Part shown: piece after piece, positions 48,452-60,351 of the stretch
Position numbering within the stretch: the stretch's first letter is position 1
Layout: each line of letters begins with the position of its first letter
NCBI GenBank assembly: GCA_030737875.1
Contig: JASFAX010000020.1
Coordinates: 31,696,688-31,760,687, forward strand
Reading direction: 5' to 3'
DNA length: 64,000 bases
From: Allium sativum
Taxonomy: Eukaryota > Streptophyta > Magnoliopsida > Asparagales > Amaryllidaceae
Translations under genes and position numbers: made by a program
Notes under the pieces: model-generated
What the model saw: the letters and a program-made list of their open reading frames with translations, nothing else
Database searches by the model: none
Told to the model about the DNA's origin: nothing

Positions 48452-50453
48452 TGTTAACCCTGTTCTTAGAACGCGGTTCAGAACTAAGAAGTATGTACGA
48501 ACATTGACACACGGCACGACTGACCCAAGTCGTTTTTACAACATGATTATAAGCCGCTAATACAACATAAGACACTGGCAACATGCACATACGACAAGTC
48601 ACTACAAAGCATGTCGTGAAGTATTAAAGGATTGGTACATGTGGACCCATAAATTTATTCGAGAGCAACAGTGCATGGAATATTAAAATCCTGAGAATGC
48701 ATGCAAGACAAGAAAATGAACAGCAAAATAATTGCCTGAGTTTTAATGTATGAGAGTCATGTCGTATACACGTGTTAAGGGGCCATACCGTTAATCCCTC
48801 AATTCAAGTCGGTTACAGGACATGGTTCATATAGCCAGAAGCTTCCATGTCGTCCAGACTTGCTTACCGCGTTTCCTTGGATGTCAGCCATGTCATTCCA
48901 GTGCTAAGGCGTGATAATAAGGATGGGTTAATACATAAGTCGATCCATATATACTTGTCGTTGAGCACGTATATTATGCAGGCTGTACAAAATCAGCTCG
49001 TTCATATCACACAGTCAAGCATAACAGTATGTCAAGCCATAAATATTAAGTTGAGGCCAGGTTGATTAAGGACATGGTTTAAGTCGAGTTTATTTTCGAT
49101 GCATAGTCAAGACATCGGGACTTGTATGAAAGTGGCTTGGATCATATGAATAAAGCGATGGCACGTGGCATGTTTTCAGGGAGCATGGTACTTGAAGACA
49201 TAAAAGACAAGTACTTTAAAATGAACTACAGAATACATGCAGCGTGTATTCATGTCGTCCAAGTGTCATGATTTCCAACGATATGCTGCCATGTCGATTT
49301 ATCTAAAGAAAGTATATTTCTCAAGCCATTCACATCCACGTCGTACCTATCCACCTGTAAGAGACCATGTCGCATGAAAGCATTTACTGTGTATTGATGA
49401 GTCCATGTCGTTAAAACAAAAGGTAAGGCCGCAAGTATTATATTTATATCAGGGGGATGATTCATGCCGCAAATATGGTAATGGCGTTCAGACCATTCAT
49501 GTCGCATATCATTGTCCAGCTATACAGTTTCATACCGCTTTAATATCTTTGGGGCGGCATTAATCCATGGCATGCTACAGTCATGTCGTGAGTACTTTAT
49601 GGCGCAAGCTAGAAGCCATGTCATGCCACACAATTTCCAGTCTAGCGCAAAATATACACCCTATTTACCAAAGTGCCAATGAGAGTTATGCCGCATTTCA
49701 CCATGCCGAAATAGAGTCATGTCGAATTGAGTCATGTCAAAATGAATCAAGGCGAGATGAGTCAAGGCGTTTTTCTGCATAATTACAGAATTGTCACCCA
49801 GGCTAAAATCACATATAGATACCCCTCATAATTCATTGGAGGGGGGGATTCCATGAAAGAAAGGAGACTCCGCCAAATTGAAAACTCACTTACAACTTTT
49901 CTAATGGCTTCTATGGATTCAGCAACACTTTTCTAACTTTATGAAGATCAAATTCATGTCAATGATTATTAGAGCTCTCTAAAATTGAGCCTAAGCACCT
50001 TCAATCTCATTCAAGCTACATAATAAATCTCTCAATCATCATTCAGATGATTTCTAATCCTCTCCAAAGTCAAAATCGAATGCTGATTCACTATGAAATC
50101 TATGAAGATCATGAAGAAGGATCAAAGCACCTAGGTGAATGGACATTCATCACGAAGCCAAGGGCCTCTTCATTTTCTTCGCGAAATTCAAATGAAATTA
50201 GAACATAAAGAGAGAAAAAGAGAGAAACGATTGTAATGAGGGAAGATTTTATTTTGTAAGCTAGGGTATTATAATGAGAATTGATTAAAGTCTACATGGA
50301 TTAGTATTGAATCGAACCACTATAAAAATTCCTTTGTGTTCTTATTTGTTTTTATCCATTTAATTTGTGACTACGCGGTTCCATATTCTTACCGAATTGG
50401 TGAAGTGTAACTTTTTACATCTTTGGTGTTTGATCCCAAATTTGGAGCAAACA
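48452..50453 (+). repeat. Tat element C, 3' LTR
   Basis: 2002 bp against 2000 for the 5' copy, several percent different. It keeps the ATGTCG array (48530-49770) with some motifs lost, e.g. CATGTCATTCC, and a changed TATA (CATATAGATACCCCTC at 49812). Confidence 0.9.
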
Positions 50454-50458
50454 ATAGG

Positions 50459-51993
50459 AGAGCCTAGCTAAATCTTATATTTCTAAGATAATGCAGAAGC
50501 TCTACCATTCTTCTTCCTCCTCAAAATTCTTTAGAAAATCAAAATTATTAGTTTAGGAAAAATTCTAAATCAAGATCTAGAGGAAAAGAATTGGCGTTAA
50601 TAAAAAAGTGTTCAGAATCATATGCGAAGTAAGGTAATTTTCTAGATATGGTCTATTCAATTTTCTTCCCCTTTCTTCCCTTTTTCTTTTAGTAAAAGTT
50701 ATGATTCCATGGTTGTTAGGTTCTGAATTCAACTAGGGGAAAACCATGGAATGCAAGATTTGGACCAGATCCAGGATTTGGAAATCAATGAGGCGAGTGG
50801 ATTTAAGTTAAATCATTTTTTTAATGATATATTATCATTTAACATTACCAGTTATCGCACAATGTGAATTTGCTAGAATAATTAAAAGTATTGAAATGTT
50901 ATTATGACATGTTGAAATATGATATGTTGATATGTTTAAACATATGTTAAAAGGATTAAATTGATGAACTTGACATGTTGGAATATTACTAGGCTAAGAT
51001 ATTAATATGTTGGAAAATTCATATGTTGAAATGTAAACTTGTCAAACATGTGTAGCGATTATTGTTGTTTAAATTCCATGTTAATTTGTGATATTTATGT
51101 ACCTAGACCATTAACTTTAGAAATTTAGAACATTACGTGTTAGTTTGTTTGATTTGAACAATTACATGACTAAACGATTACATGTTAGAATAGAATTTAT
51201 TGTATGTTAAAAAGAACATGCGACATAAAATGGGTTAATATGATGACTTGTAAAATATAGACTTGAAAGAATGGAAACGCCTAAATTATATAGAAAATTT
51301 ACAGTGAACAGGAAACTATAACCGCGCTTAGACACGAGGTTAGATTACACTTGTGTTAGAAATTTGCTCGAAACCGCCCGACTTATCCAGCATCCACAAG
51401 TGGTAAATCTAATGTGAGAGGTCTAAGTGCATAAGTAAAACATGTAATGATGCCAAGACACGAGGTTAAGTCAATGTATGGTAGAAGTTTGCCCGGAACC
51501 GCCAGGCAAATACAGCATCCACAAGTGTAGGCTTAATGTGAGAGGTCTAGTGCATAAAGATATACCCATATATATAAATATATGTAAATAGCAGGACTGA
51601 TAGACAACATTAATTGGAATTAATGTAAATAAATGGAATTGAATGAAAGATACAAAAGTAAAAAGATTGGATTAAACGGGGAAAGATAATAACCTATTAT
51701 AAATAAATTACATTAATGAGAATGTTGTACCATAGGTAGACCTGGCCTAGGGACAAGTGAAGATTATAACTTAGGTAATAATAAACTAGCAAGGAAATGA
51801 GATAATTGATGAAATGAGATAAGTGGCACTTAATTATAAATTAAGTAATCAGTAAATGGGGAAACCTGAAACCAATTGTTTGTAATAAGTAGAGAAAAGG
51901 AGGAAAATTTATGAATTGCAAGAAGTTGTACTTAATTATAATTTAAGTAATCCGTGAACTTGGAAATATGAAATCTGCTGATCAGGATAACAT
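50459..51993 (+). repeat. Family X LTR, copy X3, second part
   Basis: Continues X3 after C. Block 51330-51560 has the family pattern CGAGGTTA...ACCGCC(C/A)G...TAATGTGAGAGGTCTA, twice, as at 56290-56510 in X1. No gene. Confidence 0.7.
51989..51993. other. Target-site duplication of element B, left copy
   Basis: AACAT, exact match with 63194-63198. Confidence 0.9.
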
Positions 51994-53253
51994 TGTTTAC
52001 ACCAAAAATGGTCTAAACACCATAGTACTAAACTGTACTTCACCAAATTGGTAAGAAATAAATGGAACCGTGTTTAATAAGCAATTAAAAATGAAAAACA
52101 CAAGAAGGGTAAAGTAGAGACGAGATTTAGAGTGATTCAGTCGTAAATTTGGCCTACATCCACTATGAAGGTGATTTCCCATCTTATAATGAGGATTAGA
52201 AATTACATCTATTCTTCCTTTTCACACATCCCTATATTCACATAGTACACCCTCGTTTATATATGTTTCAGATCTTGGAATTGTACAAGATAATGGTAAA
52301 AATTGTGGTGATGAAGGATGGATGTATGATTGAGAAAGAGGATGCTTCCATTTTCTTGATTAATGGATTGTATTTGACGCCATGACCGACTCAGTAGTTG
52401 AGGATAGAATTTAGCAGCACTTCATGGTTTCCATGATTCGATCCCCCTTATGTTGGTAGCCGTGGTGTATTTATAGGTTAGCTCCCTCTGGGAAATGATC
52501 TGAAATCTGTTTATGCAGGCTATGGATCACTCATTCTATTGATTACAACCATGCCATCGACTAGTTGTAGCCAGCTGTCCAGACCTATATTTGGTTGTCA
52601 TGCGCGAGTGACTTAATGGAGCGAGCGCCTTAAGTTGTTCAGCGGATCTATAGGTGTGGGAATTCCTGTGAGTACGAATGCTTTGGAAAACTTGGAAACT
52701 TTATAGGAGCGGAACGCGGGATTGGACCTGGCTTTCCCCTGTTCCTTGCGTGACCGTTCTTCTTAGTTCAAGGGAGCTTGTCTTTTTGCTGCCTTTGTAT
52801 TGTGCTATTTGTCCCTACGGCTACGCCACAAGGTCGCTCCCGCCTATATTGAATGAGAGATTTGCTTTGCTTCTGTGTTTGAGCAGTTTTCCCCTGGTAT
52901 GAACGATGGACCTTGGCTCCCGCACCTGAGTCACGATTCGTGTCCAACTTTGATTAGAGATATGGTAACATAAGATGTTGCAAGTGCTCGCATTGCAGCT
53001 TCCTTTCAAGCTTGGTCTTTTGATAGAAAAATAGTGAGTGGCTTTACAGGATATGGGATCTCTATCTTTTCCGGGATGCATTTCTCATTTCATATCATGC
53101 CATCGTCCTCAGCCGTACTGGTTGACTTGACTTGTCTTGGGATTGATATTTGGCCGTTTAAGTGCCATGGATAACATTGCACACGATCGACCCTGATGAT
53201 GTCTGTTTCGTATCTTTTACTCAATGGGCACGTGGACTTTTTAGGGATTAACA
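51994..53253 (-). repeat. Tat element B, 3' LTR
   Basis: 1260 bp, TGTTTACACC to GGATTAACA, the same length as the 5' LTR at 61934-63193 but clearly diverged, so an old insertion. Minus-strand TATA region CCTATAAATACACC near 52470. No obvious hexamer array, unlike A, C and D. Confidence 0.9.
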
Positions 53254-54103
53254 CTTGTCCCTCGAAGTCCGTGATTTCTTTTAGTAAGGAGTTACTGGCT
53301 TCGACATATTTGATCGCACATTGTTCCGTTGGTTTTTCATGACATGTCGATGGGTCTTTCATGTGAAAGATTAATATTGCTTCATTGTAGCTGGTTGATA
53401 TTGTCTTTTTCCATAAGCGAGAGGCATGATGTATCCTTTTTGGTCATTATGTGAATAGTTGAGTTTTGGGATGCCAGTTGGAACTTGGTTAGACACTTCT
53501 TGGGCAACAAGCTGACGTGGCGAAAATTCTCTGGATGTATGCCTTTTAGTCTTCCTTATTTACTTTTATCCTGCTTCATTCCACTTTATCTTTTTTGAGA
53601 AATTTTCCGGTCATAGTTGTTCTTTCTCTAGAGTTTAACCAGTTAATCTGTGTTTGACATCTCTGCCTTGATTTCTCTTCAAAAGGTTTTGGCTTTCTTA
53701 TTCTATCATCTTGCCTAGTGCTTGCAACAACACCTGTTCTTTCTTGAGAAGTTTTATTTCGGCTTCGAGGTACCATGATATTTCTGCGTGATTTTTTCCT
53801 TTATTTTGTTTTGTTTGAGCACTAATGCTTTTCCAAGTTAGGATGTTTCAACACGATATGGCCGAGCTTTGTATGAATTCGGGATTTGGGCAATAGCCAG
53901 ATTTTTGTGTTGTGTAGATATCGTTTTTGTAATTATCTTTGGAGAGTATGAATCATCTGGTGGTTTTCTTTGAAACCCTGATGTTGGTATTTGTTCACAA
54001 ATTGTTTGGTGAAATGCCCCGGGTTTCTCCAATTGAGATGTTTTTGCTTATGCCAAAGTCTCACTGGGCTGCTTCCCTTTTCATGGTTGTTTTTTGAGTC
54101 CAT
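53254..54103 (-). pseudogene. Element B: decayed extra ORF with coiled coil (element sense strand)
   Basis: A small frame at 53933-54103 begins MDSKNNHEKGSS and has WHKQKHLNWRNPGHFTKQ. The same frame runs on past the stop (LQKRYLHNTKIWLLPKSRI, then GHIVLKHPNLEKH) and, after a frame change, into YLEAEIKLLKKEQVLLQALG, a heptad-like coiled coil, with more stops. The last block, SNSLLKEITDFEGQ, abuts the polypurine tract and LTR. I do not recognise a family. Extra ORFs with coiled coils are known in Tat elements, which fits the position between gag/pol and the 3' LTR. Confidence 0.45.
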
Positions 54104-54177
54104 ACTGATCTCTTTTGAAATAGGTCGTCCGAGAATGGAATTTTTCTTATCTAGGAGGCTCAGGAGAAGGACGAAGA

Positions 54178-54713
54178 ATGGCTAGTAACAAAAAGATGCC
54201 CAAGGCAAGGGGATCTTGGTTGCGACTGTCACTCAGAGTCATTGTTTGCTGAATGAACTTCCTGGCTCAGATATTCAGACTGCTCTTGGTAGTATGGCTT
54301 CTTCGTCCATTACTTTGGATCCTGCAGTTGTGCCGGAGCCTCTTTCTGTTCCTAACCCTTGCCATCCTGAACTTACCGAGGACTTTGTGGCTGAATGTCC
54401 GGCTGGCTCGCGTTCCGGCGTGTATATATATCCATTTGACAGATGGATTATTCCTGGTAAGATAGACGCCATGAAGGATTGCATATTGGCTGAGTTCAAG
54501 CAAGTGGAAGCATGCCCGCATTTGGTCGAAGGCCTTATCACCACTCTCAAGGACTACATCTTGGAGCAAACGGATGCCTAGCATTCCCTTGTCGAAGATC
54601 TTCAACAATCAAATAAAGAGAATCTTGAACGACTCCATGCCATGGAAAAAGATAGATACAAACTTGTCGAGGCCCTTGAATCTAGGGAGAGGATCATCTC
54701 CTTCCTCATCTGA
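54178..54713 (+). pseudogene. Element B: possible antisense extra ORF (aORF type)
   Basis: ATG at 54178 opens MASNKKMPKARG; after one frameshift the frame 54216-54578 runs LLNELPGSDIQTALG, PNPCHPELTEDFVAEC, VYIYPFDRWIIPGK. After a single in-frame TAG it continues LVEDLQQSNKENLERLHAM and YKLVEALESRERIISFL, a coiled coil, to TGA at 54711. It is antisense to B and near its 3' LTR, as described for the antisense ORFs of some Tat elements. Function unknown; one stop and one frameshift make it broken. Confidence 0.5.
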
Positions 54714-54957
54714 ATACTGTGGCTTGCTAATGTAACAACCCGTATTTCAATAACATGTTAAAACGAGAATCAAGGCAGAATTTAATTTTAAATTCTGAAT
54801 CAAGTGAAACGGGCTATGCCATTGCGTTCGTCTCGGAAAAATACGCGAAATAGAGTCCGAGTTTTCGAGAATCGAAGTCCGTATGACCCGTTAAAGGCCC
54901 AAAGAAGATTTCTGGAAATTTGAATTTCGGAAACAGTTTTGGAAATCAGATCTGGGG

Positions 54958-55069
54958 CTAGGCGGGGAGTTTCCCGCCTAGGCCATGTCGACAGGGCTGT
55001 CGACAGGCCTATCGACTTGGGCCCAGACCAAGTCGACAGCCCTGTCGACTTGCCTGTCGACAGGGGGTG
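54958..55069. promoter_or_regulatory. E2F-like palindrome plus GTCGAC cluster in X1
   Basis: A 9-bp-arm inverted repeat at 54958-54981 (CTAGGCGGG / CCCGCCTAG) contains TTTCCCGC. It is followed at 54985-55069 by five GTCGAC copies and one ATCGAC. The TATA-like box lies about 130 bp downstream. Confidence 0.6.
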
Positions 55070-55739
55070 GCCGGGGCAAATAGCCTGGCGCACCTGTTTG
55101 TCTCACCTGGTCTTGTTCTTGGGCTGGGTCTGGAAGCTTCCGAGATCTGATGGTCCTAATCTATCCTAGGGTTAATCTAAGGGCCTAAAACTATCCTAAT
55201 CTCTATAAAAAGACCCTAAACCTAACCTAAATCCCTAAAAATCAAACCTAGCAACTAAGTGCTGCCAAAATTAATTTTGATCATGGCCTCCATCTCCAAT
55301 CCCTAGAGCCTATGCACTCAAATCAAGTTCAAATCAAAAGGTGCAAGCTTGCTACACCAAATCAAGGCCAAATCAACATTCCTATGCGAGTTCCATGGCG
55401 ATTCTTCTACAAAGGAGGCACCTTTCTTAGCCAAGATGATTCATGCTCCTTTCCCTAGGCCTAACTAAGTAAGTTCTAGCTACTTTTAGATGGAAACGGT
55501 AGTTTTGATAATGACATGGGATAAAATGAGGCTAAACATGATTATGCGAACCTATATGAACCTTACCTTGCCTCTTGTGTTCATGTTTATGATTTTAGGC
55601 CATGTGAGTGACTTAATCATGCCTCTCATGCTATGCATAACCTAGTTTAACTTGCAAGTTTGGATCTTTATGCATGAAATGCTAGCATGAACCTTTAGGA
55701 ACCACTTTATGTGTGAAACATTGGCTAAGACAAGATTTT

Positions 55740-55985
55740 GGGGCTTATGCATGTTTATGAACCCAAACCCTTATGGTAACATGCAAGTTTGTGGCCAAAT
55801 CCTTTATGAGATTATGCATGCTCATGGCCAATCCCCTCTTTTAAGTTGTGCATGTTTATGGCTAAACCCTTTTTGATGATATGCATGTTTGTGGCCAAAT
55901 TACCTTATGACACTATGCATGTTTATGGCCAATCCCTTTATGTTGTTATGCATGTGGAAGCCAAGCCCTTTTTGGCATCATGCAT
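55740..55985. repeat. GCATGTTTATGGCCAA repeats in X1
   Basis: About six units near 45 bp with TATGCATGTTTATGGCCAA and an ATCCCTTTATG-like spacer. Confidence 0.8.
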
Positions 55986-56529
55986 GTTTTGAGACCAATA
56001 TGTGACAATAGTATCCTTACTATGTTGACTCGCTTTGCTTGCGTTGGGAAAACACGATTTTGGGTAGTTAGATAAACATGAACATGTCGCAAAATCTTAA
56101 CTTGAATATGACATGTGTTTATACTTGAAAGATAACATGGAAGTTGACATGTAAGTATGCATAAAAACATGAGCTTGGGAATTTACCTATTAAGTTAGGT
56201 CTACCCTTTGGGAATTTACCTATTAAGTTAGGTCTACCCAAATGCTTGAAAAACTTGTAACATGTTTTGGAAACATGATGAACTTAGATAATATGAGTGT
56301 GGCCAACTCGAGGTTGGGTTGAGTTTGCAACGTAAAACTACCCGGAACCGACCGGCCTAACTAGTAGTTGCAAACAATAGGACCCAATGTGAGAAGTTGG
56401 TCATGTCGCGCTTAAGACCCGAGGTTAGACTAGGTTGTGGTGTAAATCTACCCGGACCCGCCCGGCTTAACTAGTAACCACAACAAGGTCTAATGTGAGA
56501 GGTTGAGGGTGCATTAATTAAATTAATGC

Positions 56530-57380
56530 CACATAATAGGGTTAAGTTAATTTGATTAATGAGGCTTAACCAAATATGATATGGACAAATGGGTTAAGTA
56601 ATTTGATTAGGCTAATGATACTTAACAAAACATGGTAAGCTTGGGTAGGTTAAGTAACTTGATTTGCCTAATGACACTTGACCATTTTTATACGACTAGT
56701 GGACGGGATTAAGTTAACCAACACTTAATCAATCCAACACGATAACGTGATAAGGTTAAGTAAATTTTCTTAATGACACTTAACCGTATAATACAGTTAA
56801 TGGATGGGGTTAAGATTAGGCTTAACTAATCTAAACACAGTAATTCGATAGGGTTAAGTTAAACACTTAACCAATTTAAACTTGGTAATTCAATGAGGTT
56901 AAGTAACCAATACTTAACCAACTTAACGTGATAATTTAATGGGGTTAAGCAACTTATACTTAGCCAATTATACATGAAGATTTGATGTGGTTAAGTGACC
57001 TAAACTTAACCAATCTAACCCGTTAGTTTGATGTGGTTAAGTGAACTAAACTTAACCAATCTAACTCATTAATCGGATGTGGTTAAGTGACCTATACTTA
57101 ACCAATCTAATGTGAAAACAGGATAAGGCTAAGTCACGAATCACTTGAATACGCTTGACCGATTTCACTCGGTAATTTGACAAGGTCAAGTTAATTTATA
57201 TAATTAACCAATCTAAAATGATAATTAGACGAGGTTAAGTTATGGATTGCTTGATATACTTAACCAACTTGACACATGGTTTGTAGGGTTAAGTCTTGGA
57301 CTTGGATACTTAGCCAATTTTGACATGGTTTGTAGACGGGCTAAGTTATGAACTTAAGTGACACTTAACCCATTAGACAA
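56530..57380. repeat. GGTTAAGT...ACTTAACC minisatellite in X1
   Basis: About fifteen units near 45-60 bp. In the best units (56984-57105) GGTTAAGT and ACTTAACC face each other with a 7-base loop, so each unit can form an 8-bp hairpin. Confidence 0.85.
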
Positions 57381-57384
57381 ACCC

Positions 57385-58650
57385 TAATTCGGAGGATTAG
57401 GTAAATAACCATAGTTAACAAGGATTATGGAAATAAGGCTAAGTGGTAAACCTTAGTTAAGGGAAACTAAGTAATAATTCTTAGTCAAGGAAATTTGGAC
57501 CATTTCTTAGATAGATCAGTAACCCGATACGTTAGAGTATGCGTGTAGGAGCAGGCTATCTGATTCGGATAAAGGCTCCAACGAACTGGGTAATGAAGCA
57601 GCGGCTTCGGGGAACGTGAGGATATTCTTGGGATCCCTCTGTGAGCTGTCAGGTCATTATACTAGGCTCACGAGAGGTTGAGGTCTGCGGTAGAAGAACC
57701 AAGAATATGCCTTGGTTGCTATGCGAGCGACCTAAAGACTGGGGTGGATAGCAGTGAGTCGGCGGATACATAAGGTGCCCGAGATAGCAAGTTCATCGAT
57801 CATCTACCATCTTGAGTCAAGCGTGTACGTACGGAAAGGCAGGGAACACCCAACAGACCATAATTGCTATCTAATTATGGGTGAGGTAGGCCGTAGGATG
57901 TGGGCTGGCCGGAGTGTAGTTCTCATGCAAGATTTTCTCTTGTGTTGCCTTTCACTAGTTGAGGGAGGGGTCTCGTGGGACCATAGCCACGTGTAGAAAA
58001 GCAGACCTTAGTATCTGCATCGGCAGATAAATCTAAAGCTCCCGACCGAGTCCTGTATTTCTTGTTTTGGCCGGTGACAGGACTCGGATGGCACGATGTG
58101 ATACATGTGCATCCGGTTATAGAAAAATGATTCACGATGAATGCATGGGAAAAAGGGCGCGGTTGAGGGTTAGCGTAATCCCTAGTGGCCTAGGTGGTTT
58201 AAGCCAAACCGAAATACGAAAGCGTGCAATAGGTAAGCGTAATCCCTAGTGGTGCTAGGTGGCGTAAGTCCTAGTAGTTCAAACGATGATTCATATGGAA
58301 GAGCCTAGCTAGAACAAGGGCGACAGTCCAAACGATTTCAAGGATAATACGACATGCGGAAGCCCGTACGAGGTACGGCAAAGGACTGAACTTATATATA
58401 CATGGAAAGAAACATATGATTTGAGTAACCTATATATGAGATATATTAGGTCGACATGGACCATTACACGACTTTGAGCAAGAGACATTCATGGTTAACA
58501 CATGATGCGGGTAGGGATACTAGTACGAGAGGTGCAGAGCAAATATACATGTTAGAACTAGGAAGAATATACATAATAGATACCGTGGGATGTTAGACGG
58601 GGTAGATATCTTGGGATAATGTACTCGATAGAAATCTGACGATGTGATAC
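57385..58650 (+). other. X1 unique block, no gene
   Basis: Frames up to 80 codons with no recognisable domain. Parts match X3 at 63760-63980 and X5 in reverse, so it is an old component of the LTR that X2 has lost. GCGTAATCCCTAGTGG occurs twice (58162, 58228). Confidence 0.65.
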
Positions 58651-59213
58651 CTTGACTTATCATAACACCGTAGTTTTCATGATACCGCAGTAACTTAACC
58701 GGCCACTCTGGTTTATCTATCTTGTAGTTATCCTTATGTTTACTTTCAGTTTATGCATGTCATGTTACCTTTACCTGTTTTTATACTGGAAGTAGATAGG
58801 ACTTACTCAGTCTTTTTGACTGACCCGTTTTGTTTCGCCTCTTTTCTTCCGTTTCCCCCCCCCCCAGGTTTCAGGGAGGAAACACTGCTGTTTAGTTCGG
58901 ACTTCTTCTGCTTGAAGGTCATCATGGATGGCTTGGACTTCTCTTGGCTATGGCTACTTTACTGTTTTACTTGGGGAATAATTTATAAAAAAGTCTTTAT
59001 GCTTCTTTACTATTGCAAGACAGGTTTTGATGTACTCTGATGTAAAAGGGCTTTAGACCTTATTTATTCATGTTATGAAAGTTTGATTTTACTTCCGCTA
59101 TTTATATATGTTCTGTCTTGTGATATTTCTGTGCATGTTTACCAATAATGCCCCTCTAAAGCTAGTGCATTCCTTTGCGAGTGACCCTAGCGGAGGCGGG
59201 GTGTTACAACTAA

Positions 59214-60351
59214 TGCTTTACCTATTCTGTTATTTTAGTTTTGATTTTGAATGGTACTTTTAGTCTGGCTTGTGTATGCGAGAGCCAGTCTCGCTTTTAG
59301 TCTGCCTTGCTAATGCTTTAATCCTTCCCCATTATTGTGCTTCATCCCGAGGAGCGGAAACTAATTCATCTTGTCGAGCCTTGACCCAGAAGGCATAAAA
59401 TTTGTGTCCTTCGCCTAACAAGGTGCCCCTCGTGAATCGACAATTTTTCCATTTCGGGACATGTTGGTTTTACTGACATTGTGCCTTTGCCCTAGGAAAC
59501 AGACACTAGTTCGCCCATACAATTTTTTTTTCAAGTTGGAGAACCCGTGTCCAGCACCTAAGAAGGTGTTTCTTTGGTGGACTCAGCAATTTTATCTATG
59601 GGACTTTAACCCTGGGACTTTTTGAATTGCTTACACTTCGGCATTGACTCCTAAGAGGTGGACATCAATCCTTGCTACCGAATTTAACTCTGGTTTTAAG
59701 GAGTTCATGTTCCGTACCTAAGAGAGCACCTCTTTAGGATTAGCAATTTTATCCGAGGGATAGATTTTGTAATATTCCTGTACTTTCAGTGAGGTCTTGC
59801 GGCGGTCCTTTGAATGGGTGTCTGCTAAGCATTCAGCATACTCCATAATGAGAGGTGCATCCTTGTTGTCTATCTTAGAATAGCTTATTCTTTTTGAGGT
59901 GATATGTCTATTCCTCCCGTTTGATCTTGCTTGATGTTCACGATTCCCAGACTGATTCGTTTAGTGTACGCCCTAGGATTTTTCTATCAAAGTCTTGCTG
60001 CGTATGGCGGATTGCTTTTACCATGCCTGCATTCCAAGAGATTGTCCTTCTTTTAGCATGGACCAATAAGTTTGTTATTCAGATAGACACATAATTAATT
60101 TTTGATGCATATAGTTCTTGCAAGTAAACTTTAGATTAATATGAACATAGTGAATAGTGAAGCAAATTAAAACAATCTTATCAACAAGATAAAATCAGGG
60201 AAATGAAGTAAAGTAATGAGGGATCTAGTTTAATGCTTCATTATTGAGATATCAGAGACTAGTCCCCTTGATGAGCATCAACTTTGGATTGGTTTAAGCC
60301 TTTCCTCTTTAAGGCGTATTGCCCGTTGTTTGTGGAGAGTCGGGACAACTT
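59214..60351 (-). other. Element B, post-gag noncoding region
   Basis: No coding signal. Three degenerate units near 140 bp at 59390-59770 share CCTAA(C/G)AAGGTG-like and AGCAATTTTATC strings. No protease, RT or integrase found, so B also appears to lack pol. Confidence 0.6.

Larger units (their letters stand above)
54731..59208 (+). repeat. Solo LTR of family X, copy X1
   Basis: 4478 bp, TGTAACAACCCG to GGGGTGTTACA, flanked by GCTAA and ACTAA (one mismatch). In order: GTCGAC cluster with a palindrome, TATA-like CTCTATAAAAAG near 55200, GCATGTTTATGGCC repeats, CGAGGTTGGG/GACCGGCC blocks, the TTAAGT array, a unique 57.4-58.6 kb block and the poly-C tract. No coding domain. X2 lacks most of 57400-58400. 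Confidence 0.85.

Noticed and set aside
52500..53250. GAGCG/GCTCGC motif array in the B LTR
   Set aside because: Only a handful of loosely similar strings; not convincing next to the arrays of A, C and D.
57754..58249. ORFs of 60-80 codons
   Set aside because: Lie in the X1 LTR, overlap on both strands, and show no recognisable protein features.
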